Source: Mangifera indica
Lineage: Eukaryota > Streptophyta > Magnoliopsida > Sapindales > Anacardiaceae
Reading direction: 5' to 3'
Assembly (NCBI RefSeq): GCF_011075055.1
Contig: NC_058154.1
Location: 5,691,501 to 5,755,500 of the forward strand
DNA length: 64,000 nt
Shown here one piece after another: positions 47,130-60,070 of this stretch. Within the stretch, counting starts at the first letter, position 1. Each line of letters opens with the position of its first letter. A program made the position numbers and the translations under genes. The notes below the pieces were generated by a model. It ran no database searches, was not told the origin of the DNA, and saw only the letters and a list, made by a program, of their open reading frames with translations.

Positions 47130-48783
47130 TGCTATAATAGATGCCCTAGAGTCAATTGATTTGATATTTGTAATTGCAAATTATCTCATTAATTAAGAAA
47201 AGAATTTATAGTTTTTCAGTTCATATGTTTGTCCATTATATGATTGTGCAAATAACATGTTCTTATAATGGTAGAATTGTGGCAAGTGGATCAAAAAATT
47301 TATCGTGGGAACCCTATGAACACATTAGACAACCATTCTAGAAATGTCCATAATCCCGCCATTACAATGACTAAGGGCACATATAATAGTAATGGGATTA
47401 TCATAGTGTTAAGTGACTTCATCAAAAGGTGGCAACAACTCTCTTATGTCAAAACTGTTTACTAACTGCTTGGTACAACACATGGATGCACACTATAGAC
47501 GTGTTCATTGGATTGACCCCATTAATGGATATCCATATAGATGGTTACTTCAGTATTTATGAAACAAATCCTTTGAACACCATGAGTATATGTGATCTAT
47601 TGACTTAAGATTATCAAACTGTCTCGTATAAAGATGGGTATGGTTTGACATAATCCAATGCATCATCGTAATCGGGGTATCATAAAGGTAGTGAATAACC
47701 ATATCCTGAGATACATAGAGGCTATGATTGATCAACAAAAGATTTGTCACTCTTGAGCATAAGAAAAAATATCTCATATGCAAATGCTGAAAGACATTTA
47801 TGATTGTTTGAATTTGTAGACACAATGGGATAAGGTTGTAGTGTAATTCGCGTAAGTCATTAATGAAGAAGAATGATGGTCAAGATAGGATCCATTAACT
47901 TGAAAAGTATTGGATTCTGAATATCCGTTGATTCGACCTAAATCCAAGTTTTGAAGTGAATATCGATAAATATTGGAAATTGAATCTCTAACCAGAGTAT
48001 AATGCCAATCATACAAACGATATTCATTATGACATGTTCCAAATATTTAAATCGATGAATCGTAAATAATCAAAATGGTCATTGAGTTTTACTATAGCCA
48101 GAGTATAATGTCAGACATGTTCCAATCGTATTGGGCTATGACATATTGCTAAATTTTTACCATACTCATTGAGTTTCTAGTGCACTTTTAGATCGCCTAA
48201 AAAAAGACTCATAACTACACCATAGTAAACCTAAAAAGTCACACTAATAAACCAAGATTTCTAAATGGAGCATTAATTATCCAAGGACGGCTAGCACCTT
48301 TCGAAGGATAATGAAAATCATATAAAATGTTATATGAGTGTAAAAATAATATTTTAAAAGTTAAAATATTAGTGATATGAAATTAAGATGGCTAAGGTAT
48401 ATATTTGATATACATGCATGGTAAGACTTCAAACTATAAATTTATTAGGCCAAATAAATTTTAAAATTGCAAAATGGGTCACCATTATATAAAGTGCATT
48501 TTAGTTCATTTTGAAATAACATAAGCATTCTTGCACTTTACTTTCTCTAACAAACTAACTAAAAGCTCTCCTCTCTCTCTCTAAGATTTGGCTTAGAAGC
48601 TGCACTCCTTTGGAGGTTCTTCAAGTGAGAAGTTTAATCCATCATCGTGTATCCCTATAGGAGGTAAAAAAGTAGGTAAAAGTTTCCTCCTTCTCTTATA
48701 TGCCTTGATCATGCTTTGATTTTTGTTTTACCTACATGCATGACATTCTTTACATCTTCTTCTTCACCTAAAATTTTGAAACA
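47130..48783 (+). mobile_element. Type B LTR, plus orientation, nearly complete
   Basis: It starts TGCTATAATAGATGCCCTAGAG and follows the type B order to about 47880, then continues with blocks shared with type A ('ggacggctagcacctttcgaaggataatg', 'tataggaggtaaaaaagtaggtaaaag'). It ends near TTTGAAACA at 48783. No primer site follows and the flanking 5-mers (GAAAG, CTCCT) differ, so it is a solo or 3' LTR formed by recombination. Confidence 0.65.
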
Positions 48784-49889
48784 CTCCTTATTAGGATTGA
48801 GACACTTGTCCTCAATCCAACAGTAGTCTTCATTATAAAAAATGTGTCAAGTTTTAAAGAGAAGGGATGAGAAAAATTATTTGGGTTTTATACTTGGGTA
48901 GCCATACTTAGCTTATTTAAGAAGGTCTTCAACACCTTGAATGGCTAAAAAATAGGAAGCCCTTGACTCCTCAAACTATCCTTAACAAAAGGTTCTGAAC
49001 TTCATGAATTGTCTGGTTTATCTTTGTAACATTTTGATTAATGAAATAGTTTTATTTTATTGTGCATTTTGTGTTTTTAGCTTTTGTTTTTGTTGAATAA
49101 AAGTTAGGTTCCTAACACTCCTTAATTAACCATACAAGATGTTGAATCCCTTTCTAAAATTCCTAACTTTTAAGAGGCTAGGTACTCTCCTTACTTAGTT
49201 GGAGCCAAGGCTGGATACGAGTTGAGTCAAGCTCGAACAGGGCCTCAGCTTATTTTTTGTGAGTTAAGCCACAAGCTCAAACTCGCTGAACATGTGTTTG
49301 TGTTCGTGTTTAACTTGCTTTATAATTTTAATGTTTGGGATCAACTCTAATTTAGCTTGGGTTCACTCTGATCAGCTTCAAGCTCATATTTTAGGCTTGA
49401 CTTCAAGCTCGCATTTTAGGCTTAACTTTGGGCTCACATTTTAGGCTCATGTCAAATTTTAGATTATTCATATATACACTATACAGTATAGAATATTCTT
49501 TATGAAAAACATATATTGCTATACAAATAAGAATCCCAAATTCATACATATTTATAGAATATTATTCATCCAAAACATATACTGCATCCCATTATCATCA
49601 TTCATCATAAAGTATAGATTTCTCTTCAATATTTGTTTTCAAAGTCATCAATACAAAATCACGATAGATTACATTACACATTAATTGCATAATTTTAACA
49701 TATTTACAGAGTACTTAAACATGAACAAATGGCCAAAATAAGGCTGTCTTTTATCATACCTAAATCAGCGCTATTTCATGTTATGGTTCCATAATGTAAC
49801 CTCTTCTAACCAATAGGTGTGTTACAGAAAAATAACAAGAGTTTCTCTATTTTAGAGGGCTCGGGAAATTTTTTTTTAAAATTATGCCC
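48784..49889. other. Unassigned repetitive DNA
   Basis: No coding signal. About 90 bp at 49117-49205 ('cactccttaatta...ggctaggtactctcctta') recur in diverged form at 55846-55935. 'Aagctc' words and a 25-bp triple repeat (49381, 49406, 49431) lie at 49200-49460. Confidence 0.4.
49381..49455 (+). repeat. 25-bp tandem repeat, three copies
   Basis: The words agctcatattttaggctt, agctcgcattttaggctt and ggctcacattttaggctc start at 49381, 49406 and 49431. Confidence 0.85.
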
Positions 49890-52065
49890 TGTAACACTCC
49901 CAATTAGCAATTCACACAAACCATTCCTACCAATCGACCGGATTTTCATCAACTTAATCATAATTAACAAAATAAATACTTAATAGTAACCATTACAAAA
50001 ATTACCACCCACATAAACTTTATAACCAATTTCAATGACTAGCCATATATATGTACATATATAGATATATATATATAGATATACACAATCATATATATAC
50101 CAAAACATATAAATCAAAAAAAATATAATGTCTTCCTCCCTTAGCCTCATGTCTCACTAATGCTCCTCGGGAACCTTTGCTGCAACTTTTTACTTGTAAA
50201 ATATTAAATTAAACAGAGTGAGTGACCACGGCTCAGTAAAAAAATCATACTCAATACTCAAAACATTTCATACCAGTACTAATCTCTTCCACACTCAGCA
50301 TGTATGGGCTATTCACATACAAAATAATTGACACGGAACACGTATTAAACACATATCATAACTCTCTTCTTTCACCCATTATTCATTTCCTTACTATACA
50401 AATATGATTCACTCATTATGATTTATGCATGTATGAGTGTCATGACTTTTCTATTTTCTGATCGTACATCTCTTTCAACTCTTTATCAGCCACATAGGCT
50501 TGCATGCATGATTATAATGCAAATGACTTTTATAAAATATTTGCTAATTCTTTCTCTTTTTTTTTTTGTTAAATATTTTCATTGATCGGTCTAAACTACA
50601 TATGACAATACTTACAGTCATCATATAAGATACAATTCTCTCTTACATACATATTTCACTTTTTTTTTTCTTTGTTGTCCACACAGTACAGCTGATTTTT
50701 TTGTTTGTTGTCCACACAGTACAACCGATATATTTCTTTGGTGTCCACATAGTACAACTCGTGTGTAAAAATTTTAAGCATGTTTTCTGCTTTCCTATAT
50801 CATATGAGTCATTATAAAACCAAAAACATTTATTTTCCATTTTCTGAAAACATGCATAACTTAGAAAATGTTTTTCCTCCATCTTTATTTTTCTGAAATC
50901 ATACATATGTTATGATTCCTCATGTATACATGTATAACCATAAGATGAAATATGCCCATTCATTGTTTTTTCTTATTCTTTTCAAGTCTTATCGAGCATC
51001 AGATTATTTTCTCATGCATTTACATATATCTCATGCATTCCATATGAATATACATATTTATTATAATGGTTTTTTTACACATATCATGCACATAATTAAG
51101 CAAAATTAATCCCATCACATAAAATGACATTTTTGCCCTTATGGATATAAGGGTTATTCCACATATTATGCACATAATTAAGCAAAAATTAACCTTATGG
51201 ATAAAATTACATGCTTACCCTTAATACAAATTCTTTCATCAATTCATAATTTCTCATATACTCAACACACAAAATTCACAAAGCTAACCCTAGGAATATA
51301 AAATGTCTAAAATACCCTTATGGCAAAAAATTATATCATGAATCCTAATGAATTTCTTTATCCTTTTAAGCATAAATCACCTTAATTCTAATACCTTACA
51401 CACTTATATAAGTAAAAGTTATTTAAATAACCTAACTCAAATTACTTCAAGTATGTAAAGTATAAAATTCTTACCTTTTCTTTGCTAATTAGGTGATTTA
51501 AGTCTATTCTCCTTCTTTTCTTCTTCCTAGCAACCTTAATCCACCAAAACCATAATCATTCATCAAAACTCTAAACTTCACATCTCTTAAAAATTAAATT
51601 TTTTACCTTAGAACTTACCAGAATTGATAGATCTACACTTTTTAAACTGGAAGCTCTGGAAATTAGGTGGTTTAGCTAGGGTGATGAATTTTGCTTGAAG
51701 GAAAAACTTTAGCTAAAATTATGGAGATTCTCGGCCAAGGAAGAAGAAAATGAATAGTTGGTTGGTTTTATAAGCTTTTTGGACAAATTAACCCTTAATC
51801 TTTTCCAAAAAAAACTATTTTATCCTTAGCCAATTACCAAAAACCCTTAGCACCACGATATAATTTCAAGTGTGTCATTCAATTTACATTCCCACTTTGT
51901 CTCTTAAATTCTTCTAAAATGACCATTTTACCCCCTTTGAAAATTATTGCTCATTTAGTAATTTTTTATAATTCTTTTACAATTTCTTTAAACAACTTAT
52001 AAAATCAACTCTATGGGTAATTTTGGAAGTAGAGTTCACTGGCATACCTGAATCCGAGTGTTACA
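49890..52065. mobile_element. Probable solo Gypsy LTR, 2.2 kb
   Basis: It begins TGTAACACTC and ends GAGTGTTACA, a perfect 10-bp terminal inverted repeat of the kind seen in plant Gypsy LTRs. It contains 'gagtgagtgaccacggctcagtaa', a phrase akin to those in the LTRs at 30150 and 18370. No primer site, purine tract or coding sequence adjoins it. Flanking 5-mers (TGCCC, CATAA) do not match, so either the solo LTR arose between two elements or a flank has changed. A DNA transposon with short ends is a less likely alternative. Confidence 0.6.
50671..50765 (-). repeat. 33-bp tandem repeat, three copies
   Basis: The word tgtccacac/t recurs at 50676, 50709 and 50742, exactly 33 bp apart, each followed by agtacaa/gc. 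Because 33 is a multiple of three, an open minus-strand frame (50643-50906) contains an 11-residue repeat of the type CTVWTTxKKxx, but it sits inside an LTR. Confidence 0.9.
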
Positions 52066-53400
52066 CATAACTTCCATTTCTTTTGTCAAACCTCAATCAA
52101 CCTCGCATAATTATAACATTTCATGGTTTCAGTTAAACCTCAACAAGCAGTTTCACAAACTATAGTGAATTTTTTCCATTCATCACACTTGGAAAATAAA
52201 TTCAAGAATAATAACAATAACATTAGCACTTTTATTATTCCCAATATAAGTTAATGCCCCTAATATAACATCAACATAATAGAAAATGATATTTCAAAGA
52301 ATTACATTTAGCATCAACAATATAATGAATAAAATGTGAAAGCAATTACATTATCCGAGTCCTAAGACATATATGAACATAATTCGTTCTTACCTAAACA
52401 AGAACATTATATTATCCTGCAATACGTGACTATTTATGTGTCTACTATGTTAATCTTAGTATCAGTATCAATCTTCAATAAAGCAAAAGGCATGGTTTAT
52501 TAACTCAGTTTTTGATATCATGAAATCATTAAGTATATGAACTTATAAAGTTAAAGTTATACTTGTATTGGTTTTTTTACCTGATGCTTTGCTCGAATCT
52601 AGTTACCTTCATGCATAAGCATGCTTACAGTTTTTTATGCTAGAGATGCCCTATACAGGTTAATCATTTTATCACCAACACTAAAAACGCTTTTTAAAGC
52701 TACTGTGGAGATCGAAACTGTAAGAATCTCAACCATCATGCATGACAAAATTTAATACTTAGTTTGATTAATAGATTACCAATTAAGTACATTAAATCTC
52801 ATCGACTTTACACCCTCTGATGTCTCAAACTCAAATACATTGGATTCTAGGTACATTTCCAACTCTAACTTTCTTGAGACTTCACTTTGACTTTTCTTAT
52901 GATGTGCATGCCATTGCAACACCATATCAGAAGCATCTGTCATTACATATAAAGATCTGAAGCTAGAATATATTCCTATAATGTTTATTATTAAAATTAC
53001 ATAACTATAAATAAATCTAAAATTTTAAGACAATTAATATTAATGTATAATTAAATTATTTACTTGAGGTAGATGACCCATCTATGATGTGGGGATGAGG
53101 GATGGGTTATTTATTGTCAAAATTTCCACGTTCTCATGATATAACTTGTCAAGTTTATGGTAGAGTTTGTCTAGCTCAAGTTCTGCATTATATTCCTCTA
53201 ATAAAATAAGATAAGTAAACTTTGTAAACTCAAATTTATACCTATGATAACAAGAAATTAGTTTGTTACCATATATACTAGATCAACATTAATAAACATC
53301 ATACCAATAAGCATGATTATTACCTTAGATCTAGAACAATAGTTTTCAAACTTGACATCATCAACCTCTTCCCAATAGTTTTCAAACTTTGACATCATCA
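52066..53400. other. Unassigned DNA with possible hAT 3' part
   Basis: Mostly AT-rich without clear signal. Near 53340-53400 the phrase 'caatagttttcaaactt(t)gacatcatcaa' occurs twice in tandem. On the minus strand it would encode MMSKFENYWEEVDDV-like residues that follow hAT transposase sequence, so the relic may extend to about 53330. Confidence 0.4.
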
Positions 53401-53980
53401 ATCTAACCATTTAGGCTACAACTAGATCAAATTCTCTATCTATTAAAATATTTTTGATTCTAAAAACCTCTATGAAGTACAAGTTGGTTATTGGGTAGTC
53501 AATTTCAAATACAACCTTGCTTATATTGTTAAATTTCTTCAAAAAATCATAAACTATAACCAGTTTGTTCCATTCATCCTCATTTGACAAATATTGCAAG
53601 TAGTTTCCATCCTTAGCTTTGTATCATGGCCAGACTTCCTGAAAAATCAATGTCACATCAAGCATATTATATGTGTTGTTACACTTGGTTGTGCAATCCA
53701 ACATGAATTTCCATTCTTTAATCCCACAAATTTTCATTGTGCTTGTAATATCTTGTTGCCTAACCTCACTAGCACACACATATTTCACATTGACCTTTAT
53801 TTTATTAATAACATCCTAAATCTTGACAACATCATCTTGAACAACTAGATTGATGATATGAGTCATGCTCCTAATGTGGAATAACATTCCCTCAACAACT
53901 ATTGATCTATCCAGCCAATTTCTTTCTTTAATGATTTTAAGCACTTATCATTTGTAGATGCTTAAAAGAAACCCCTTCCC
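53400..53980 (-). pseudogene. hAT transposase fragment (RICESLEEPER-like)
   Basis: The minus strand reads LFHIRSMTHIINLVVQDDV, VINKIKVNVKYV, KFMLDCTTKCNNTYNMLDV and YLSNEDEWNKLVIVYDFLKKFNNI, then YPITNLYFIEVFRIK. This is the central part of plant hAT transposases (the usual T-R-W-N-S-T-Y block is changed to TTKCNNTY). Only one or two stops interrupt it. The BED finger and the dimerisation domain are missing. Confidence 0.8.
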
Positions 53981-54079
53981 CTAAAATCATATCAACTGAT
54001 ATGGAGTCAGTTGGAAAATATTGATATGGCCATATATAGCTATAGTGTTGGCATTGAATTTATAACATCTACTTTCTTC

Positions 54080-55584
54080 CTTTCAATATTCACGAGGCTC
54101 ATTCTGATTTCGAGTGACGTCAAGCAATAGTTGACAAAATGACTGCTTTGTATAATAATAACACTTGGGAATTAGTTTTATTGTCTCTCGCCAATTGACT
54201 ATTGGTTGTCACTGGATTTATACTATTAAAGTTAGTCTGAATGGTCAAGTTGATCAATTAAAAGCACGTTTGGTAGCAAAAAAGTACATTCAAATTTATA
54301 GGTTGAATTATTATGACACATTTTCCCCTGTAGCTAAGATGTCTTCCTTCTACTTGTTCTTATCTATGGTTGCTATCAGATAATGATCTCTATACCAATT
54401 GGACATTAAGAATGCATTTCTTCATAGTAAGTTTCAGAAAGAAATCTATATGGAGAAACCGTCTAACTTTGTTGCTCAAAGGGAGTATAATTTGGTATGT
54501 AAACTTTTTTGCTCTTTATATGGCTTGAAACAGTTTTCTCATGCCTAGTTTAGAAGTTTAAATATTGTCATCCAAGAGTTTGATATGGTTCGGTATGAGT
54601 CTGATCATTATATTTTCTATAGGCAAATATCACTAGGGCAGTAAATTTCTCTAGTTGTTTATGTTGATGATATTATCATTATAGAAAGTGATAAAGATGG
54701 TATTAAGTAGTTAAAGAAACAATTGTTCAACCATTTTTAGTCCAAAGATTTAGGATTGCTTAGATACGTCATTGGTATAGAGATTGCTTAATCTAACTAT
54801 GGTATTGTTATCTCTTAGAGAAAGTATGCATTAGATATTTTAGAAGAAACAAAGATGTTAGACTGTAGACCGATATACTTTCTTATAAATCTTAATTCCA
54901 AGCTCTTACTTGAACAAGGAAGCCTTTTGCAAACTTTGAAAGATACTAAAGACTAGTTGGTAAACTTAATTACCTCACCATTACATAGCTTGATATCCCC
55001 TTCTCTATTAGTGTCGTTAGTCAATTCCTACAGTCTCAATATGATAGTCATTAGATATTAAGGTATATCAAGGGTACAGCAGACAAAGGTGTGTTATGTT
55101 AAAATAGGGGTCATACACAAATTGTTTGATATTTTGATGTTTAGATGTTTTACTTCAAATTTTTGTGTTTTTGTTAGAGGAAACATAGTATCTTAAAAAA
55201 GTAAGAAGAAAGATGTTGTTGTCAGATTGAGTGCAAAGGTAGAATATAGTGCAATGACTTTAGTTACTTCTGAGCTCATTTGGTTGAAGCAATTCATCCA
55301 AGAATTGAAATTTGCGGAAGTATCATAGATAAAGTTATTCTATGATAATCAAACTACCCTTGCATATTGCCTCTAACCCAGTATTTTTCAAGAGGACTAA
55401 GCATATAAAAATTAATTGTCATTTTATTCAAGAAAAGGTTTTGTCTGATTGCATTACTAGCAGTCACAATAACTCAAATGACCAACTAGTGAATATCCTT
55501 ACTAAATCTCTCGAGGGCCTCGTATTGGTTTTATTTGTAGTAAGCTTGGTGTATATGATCTATATGTTCTAGCTTAAGGGAAAG
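54080..55584 (+). pseudogene. Copia reverse transcriptase and RNase H, frameshifted
   Basis: Plus-strand pieces give ALYNNNTWELV, QLKARLVAKKYIQIY and YDTFSPVAKMSS (54250-54345), then in other frames the QLDIKNAFLH, EEIYMEKP, CSLYGLKQ and YVDDIIII motifs (YVDD at 54660-54671, both Asp kept), GLLRY and GIEIA. RNase H follows with KQDVV, TSELIWLKQFIQEL, FYDNQTTLAY-like residues and FKRTKHIKINCHFIQEKVL, ending NDQLVNILTKSLEG near 55530. A purine-rich tract (55571-55584) and an LTR start follow. More than ten shifts or stops are present. Gag, protease and integrase are absent. Confidence 0.9.
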
Positions 55585-56160
55585 TGTTGAGTTGTATAAA
55601 GCTATATTAGGATTAGAATCAAAACTACGTTTTCTAGTTTCTCATCCACCCTATCTAACCCACCTTTCACTTGTGCCAACTTCTCCACTCCCACTTCATT
55701 TTTGTTTTAGCTCTACTACTAAATTTGCCTGACTGATATTAAATTGACAACCAAACACTATCTGAAAAACCACAATGAGTTGTATCGATGGTTAATTGAT
55801 TTGATGAGGAATAATGGTTTACAAAACCACGATGACTATACACTCCCTAATTGGCTATTCAAGAGGTTGAATCTTTCTTTGAAATTCTAAGATTTCAAAA
55901 GGCTAGGTACTTTCTTTGCCTAGCTAAAGCTACCCTACGTTTTCAGAAAAATCTTTTCTCAACCTTCCATTCTCCTTTTATGCTTTTTCTTTTTTTCTAC
56001 TAACTACTATGATTTCATTTGTCATGTGTCTACCCATTTCCAAGTGGTCTTTTCTCTGTCTTTCTTTTGTGTTGTGCCACTATGCTTAGTCTTAACAATG
56101 TACTTTGTTGGATTATTTGTATGATGGCCTACTAGATTTCAAAATTGATAGCCTGGATGA
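55585..56160 (+). mobile_element. 3' LTR of the preceding Copia fragment (putative)
   Basis: It begins TGTTGAGTTG directly after the purine-rich tract. The 3' end was not found. It contains the approximately 90-bp block shared with 49117-49205. Confidence 0.45.
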
Positions 56161-57240
56161 ATGACCCCGTAATACTCCTTATGGTCTCATGGATAGACAA
56201 TATGCATACTTCTGCAAGATTTTGCATTCTTAAACTGAGACATAAAAGAAAACAATTTAATCAAAAATAAAATGGAAAATTAAAGAAATCTTAGTGAAAA
56301 GAATGCAAATAAAGCAAGATTACAAATGAGAAAATAACATAACAAATCAATCTATGAACAATTACCAAAAAAATAATCTATGAACAAAAATTTAAAAAAA
56401 AAAACTGAAGAGACACAAATAATAATTTAATATAAAGATAGGCAATGGAATTCCAATAGTAAATACAAAATTAGTCCTTAAAAACGAGACCAAAAACTTG
56501 ATCCAAACTTTATGTATGAATTAACTAGCTAGTATACTAGATTGTATCAAGTAATACAATAGACAAAAAAGTCCTAATATCGATCCTATAGAGGCTAATC
56601 GATATAAGTATTGGAACTATGTAATTATCTATTCTAACTTAAACCTATAAAAAATGGACACCTAAATGAGGTAACTAGTAAATTAAATTAAACAATTAAT
56701 CTATTTTAGACCGCACTATTTTAAACTTAAACAATGATTTTGTATCACTAAGACATATGTATTAGCTAATTATGTAGTGCAAGACATGGATTTCATGTAA
56801 TTGAATAAATAACTTGAAACGGTAATGACTTATTATCCTATATCTAGGTTATAACGAGTGTATTTCTTTTTAACAACCTTTTTTATCTTTATGAAATTTA
56901 AATTAAACAAAACACATTACAATTTGTGAAATTTCTCCTTTACAATAAGACTTATGAGTCACCTAATCACTAAAAGCCTCTCAAAGAAATTGAATTCTAT
57001 CTCTAGTTGATTTTACTTCATAGTGTTTATTAAATGAGTTTTAATCTAGTCTATCTTCACTCAATCACAAAACTAGACATCTAATCATGTAAGTGATGAC
57101 CAAAAACCCATGGACATTATAACCATTATCATACAACATAACAAAACTAACTCCATTTGGAAATAACTTAGATTTTTGTTTGGATGGAAACTTTTCTTTC
57201 TGCATGTGAACCCAAACCTAATCACCTAGTTAGAACACCC
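56161..57240. other. Unassigned AT-rich DNA
   Basis: It lies 3' (minus sense) of the second Gypsy integrase and may include its 3' leader or LTR, but no matching LTR was found on the other side. Confidence 0.4.
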
Positions 57241-59380
57241 CATTTTGCCATCCAATATTAACTTGGTTGGCATACTGCTCAATTCACTTTTCAATATTCT
57301 AACTTTCTCATGGATCTTTCAAACTAACTTCGTCTTCCTTTTACCGTCTAAACTAGCACATTCCTCAATAGGTAAAGGCAACAAGTCCAAAGGTGGTAAT
57401 GGATTAAACCCACAAACAACTTCAAAGGGTGAATAACTAATAGATGAATGCATAACTATATTATATGCAAATTCTAGATACGATAAACTATCCTCCCAAG
57501 TTTTCAAGTTTTTTTCCAATATAGCACGCAATATTTGAGATAGAGTTTTGTTGACTACCTCCATTTGTCTATCCGTCTATGGTTGACATGTTATAGAATA
57601 GCAATTTAGTACCTAACTTACCCTAAAATACCTTACAGAAGTAGCTTAAAAACTTTGCATCTCTATCAGAAACAATGCTCCTTGACATCCCATGTAGGTG
57701 TACTATTTCCTTAAAAAACAAATCAACTATTTTAGTTGCGTTGTTAGTTTTATGACACGGAATGAAATGTGTCATCTTTGAAAACCTATCTATAATTGTA
57801 GAGACTAAATCTCTACCCTTCTTAGACCTAGGTAACCCCAAAACAAAGTCCATAGAGATATCTTCCCAAGGTACACTAGGTATTGGTAAACGATTATACA
57901 AACCATGGGGCAAAACTTTAGATTTGGCCTGTTTACATTAATACAACGATTACATAATCTTTCAATATCCTGTTTCATATATGGCCAGAAATGTTCTTTT
58001 ACTATGTCTAGAGTCTTATTTATGCCTATAAAACTATTAGACACACATAACTTAGACTCTTTAAACAAATACCTATCATGTCTATAAAACTTTCCAAAAG
58101 TCATCTTCTCACACGTTGCATATTTATTAGCAAAGTTAGAATCTAAAGAATATAAATCTTTAATATACTCAAAACCTAATACCTTTGCATCTAATGTAGA
58201 AAACAAAGCGTACTTACGAGATAGTGCATCAACAACTATGTTTTCCTTACCTTGCTTATAGTTAATGACATATGGAAACATCTCAATAAACTTGACCCAT
58301 TTAGCATGTCTACAGTTTAACTTACCTTGTCTCTTTAAGTGTTTCAAGGACTCGTGGTCGATATGAATGGCAAACTTCTTAGGCCATAAGTAATGTTGTC
58401 ATGTCTCTAATGCCTTCACTAAAGCGTAAAATTTTTTATCACATATAGGGTAACTTAAGGTTGCCTCGTTTAATTTTTCACTGAAATAAGCTATAGGCCT
58501 CCTCTCATGCATTAAAATAGCTCCAATGCTTATACCTGATGCATCACACTCAATTTCAAACAGTTTAGTAAAATAAAGAAAAGCAAGTAAAGGTGCAAAA
58601 CTTAACTTATCCTTAATCAATGCAAATGCACGCTCTTGTTCCTCACCCTACTTAAACCTAATGATTTTCTTTATTACCTCAGTCAATGGTGCAATTAGTG
58701 TACTAAAATCTCTTACTAAACACCTATAGAAACTAGCTAGCCCATGAAAACTCCTAACCTGAGAAATAGATATAGGTGTCAACCACTCTCTAATAGCTTT
58801 AACATTTTCCTCATCTACTTCAATACCTCTAAATGATACTACGAACCCTAAGAACACAACCTAGTTCATGCAAAATGAACACTTTTTTATGTTTGCATAT
58901 AATTTTTCCTTTCTCAAAACACATCATATCATAACATGCTCATCTAGACTCTTACAATAAACCAAGATATCATCAAAATAAATGACGACAAACCTACCTA
59001 TAAATGCATGCAAGACATGGTTCATTACTCTCATAAAGGTGTTATGCGTATTAGTCAACCCAAAAGGTATAACTAACCACTCATACAACCCATACTCAGT
59101 TTTAAAAGTAGTTTTCCCACTCTTAAGGTCTATTTTTTAGAACATACATGATCCATGTAGTTCACTAAACATATCATCTAACCTAGGAATAGGATAGTGT
59201 TATTTTATAATGATTTTATTGTTCGCTCAACAGTCAACATACACCCTCCATGACCTATCCTTCTTAGGCATAAGTATAACCGAAATTACACACAAAATCA
59301 TACGCTCCCTCACGAATCTTTTCCTCATCAACCCTTTAACTTGCCTTTGAAACTCTATTGTCTTCTTGGGATTACTTATA

Positions 59381-59897
59381 AGTCGGTCGGTTGGGTATAG
59401 ATGTTTTGGGTGCAAAGTCAATATGATGTTCGATCCATCATATCAATGGCAACCCATCTAGTACCTCATCTAGGAATACGTCCTCGAAATCCTATAAGAG
59501 AGACACAATAACACTAGGAAGAGAAATGTCAATGTCAAATGAAGATAAAAAGTTTTCCTTGTAAACTAACAATGGTGACTATTGTTTACTTATAAGTGCA
59601 ACTCCAACCTTACTTTCTTTTGGATAAAAGCTCACTTTCTTCTATAAGTTGGTCGATTAGGTATGGATGCTTTAGGTACGAAGTCAATCTAATGTTCGAT
59701 CCCTTGTATCAATGGTAACCCATCTAGTACCTCATCTGGGAATACAACCTCGAAATCTTACAAGAGAGACACAATAACATTAAGAAGAGAAATATCAATG
59801 TCAGATAATGATAAAAAGTTTTCCTTGTAAACTAACAACAGTAACTATTGTTTAGTCATAAGTATAACTCTAACTTTACTTTCTTTTGCATAAAAAG
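59381..59897. repeat. 266-bp tandem duplication in the Gypsy pol region
   Basis: 59381-59646 and 59647-59897 are diverged direct copies, with offset 266-267 bp at both ends checked ('agtcggtcgg' / 'agttggtcga' and the two 'aaaagttttccttgtaaactaacaa'). On the minus strand the segment just before RT is repeated. Confidence 0.9.
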
Positions 59898-59904
59898 CTC
59901 ATTT

Positions 59905-60070
59905 TTTTTCTCTTTTTTTTTATTCTCACTCTTTTTTTCTCATCCCTTAATTCTTTTTTCTTTTAAGCTTTCGGTCTCACCTTTTTTATCACTTAATCTC
60001 TTATTGTCTTTTCCATTCACTTTATCTCTTTTTTGATCATTCTCACTCTCTTTTTGTTTTTGCTTTGAAC
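59905..60070. repeat. T/CT-rich low-complexity stretch
   Basis: Runs of T and CT next to the tandem duplication. The open frame 59848-60036 is made of this. Confidence 0.8.

Noticed and set aside
50643..50906. Repeat protein with CTVWTT units
   Set aside because: It lies inside a probable solo LTR with no promoter or homologue; kept only as a repeat.
49890..52065. DNA transposon with 10-bp inverted ends
   Set aside because: TGTAACA...TGTTACA ends and inner phrases fit Gypsy LTRs better; no transposase was seen.
59848..60036. Ser/Phe-rich open frame
   Set aside because: Low-complexity T/CT-rich DNA.
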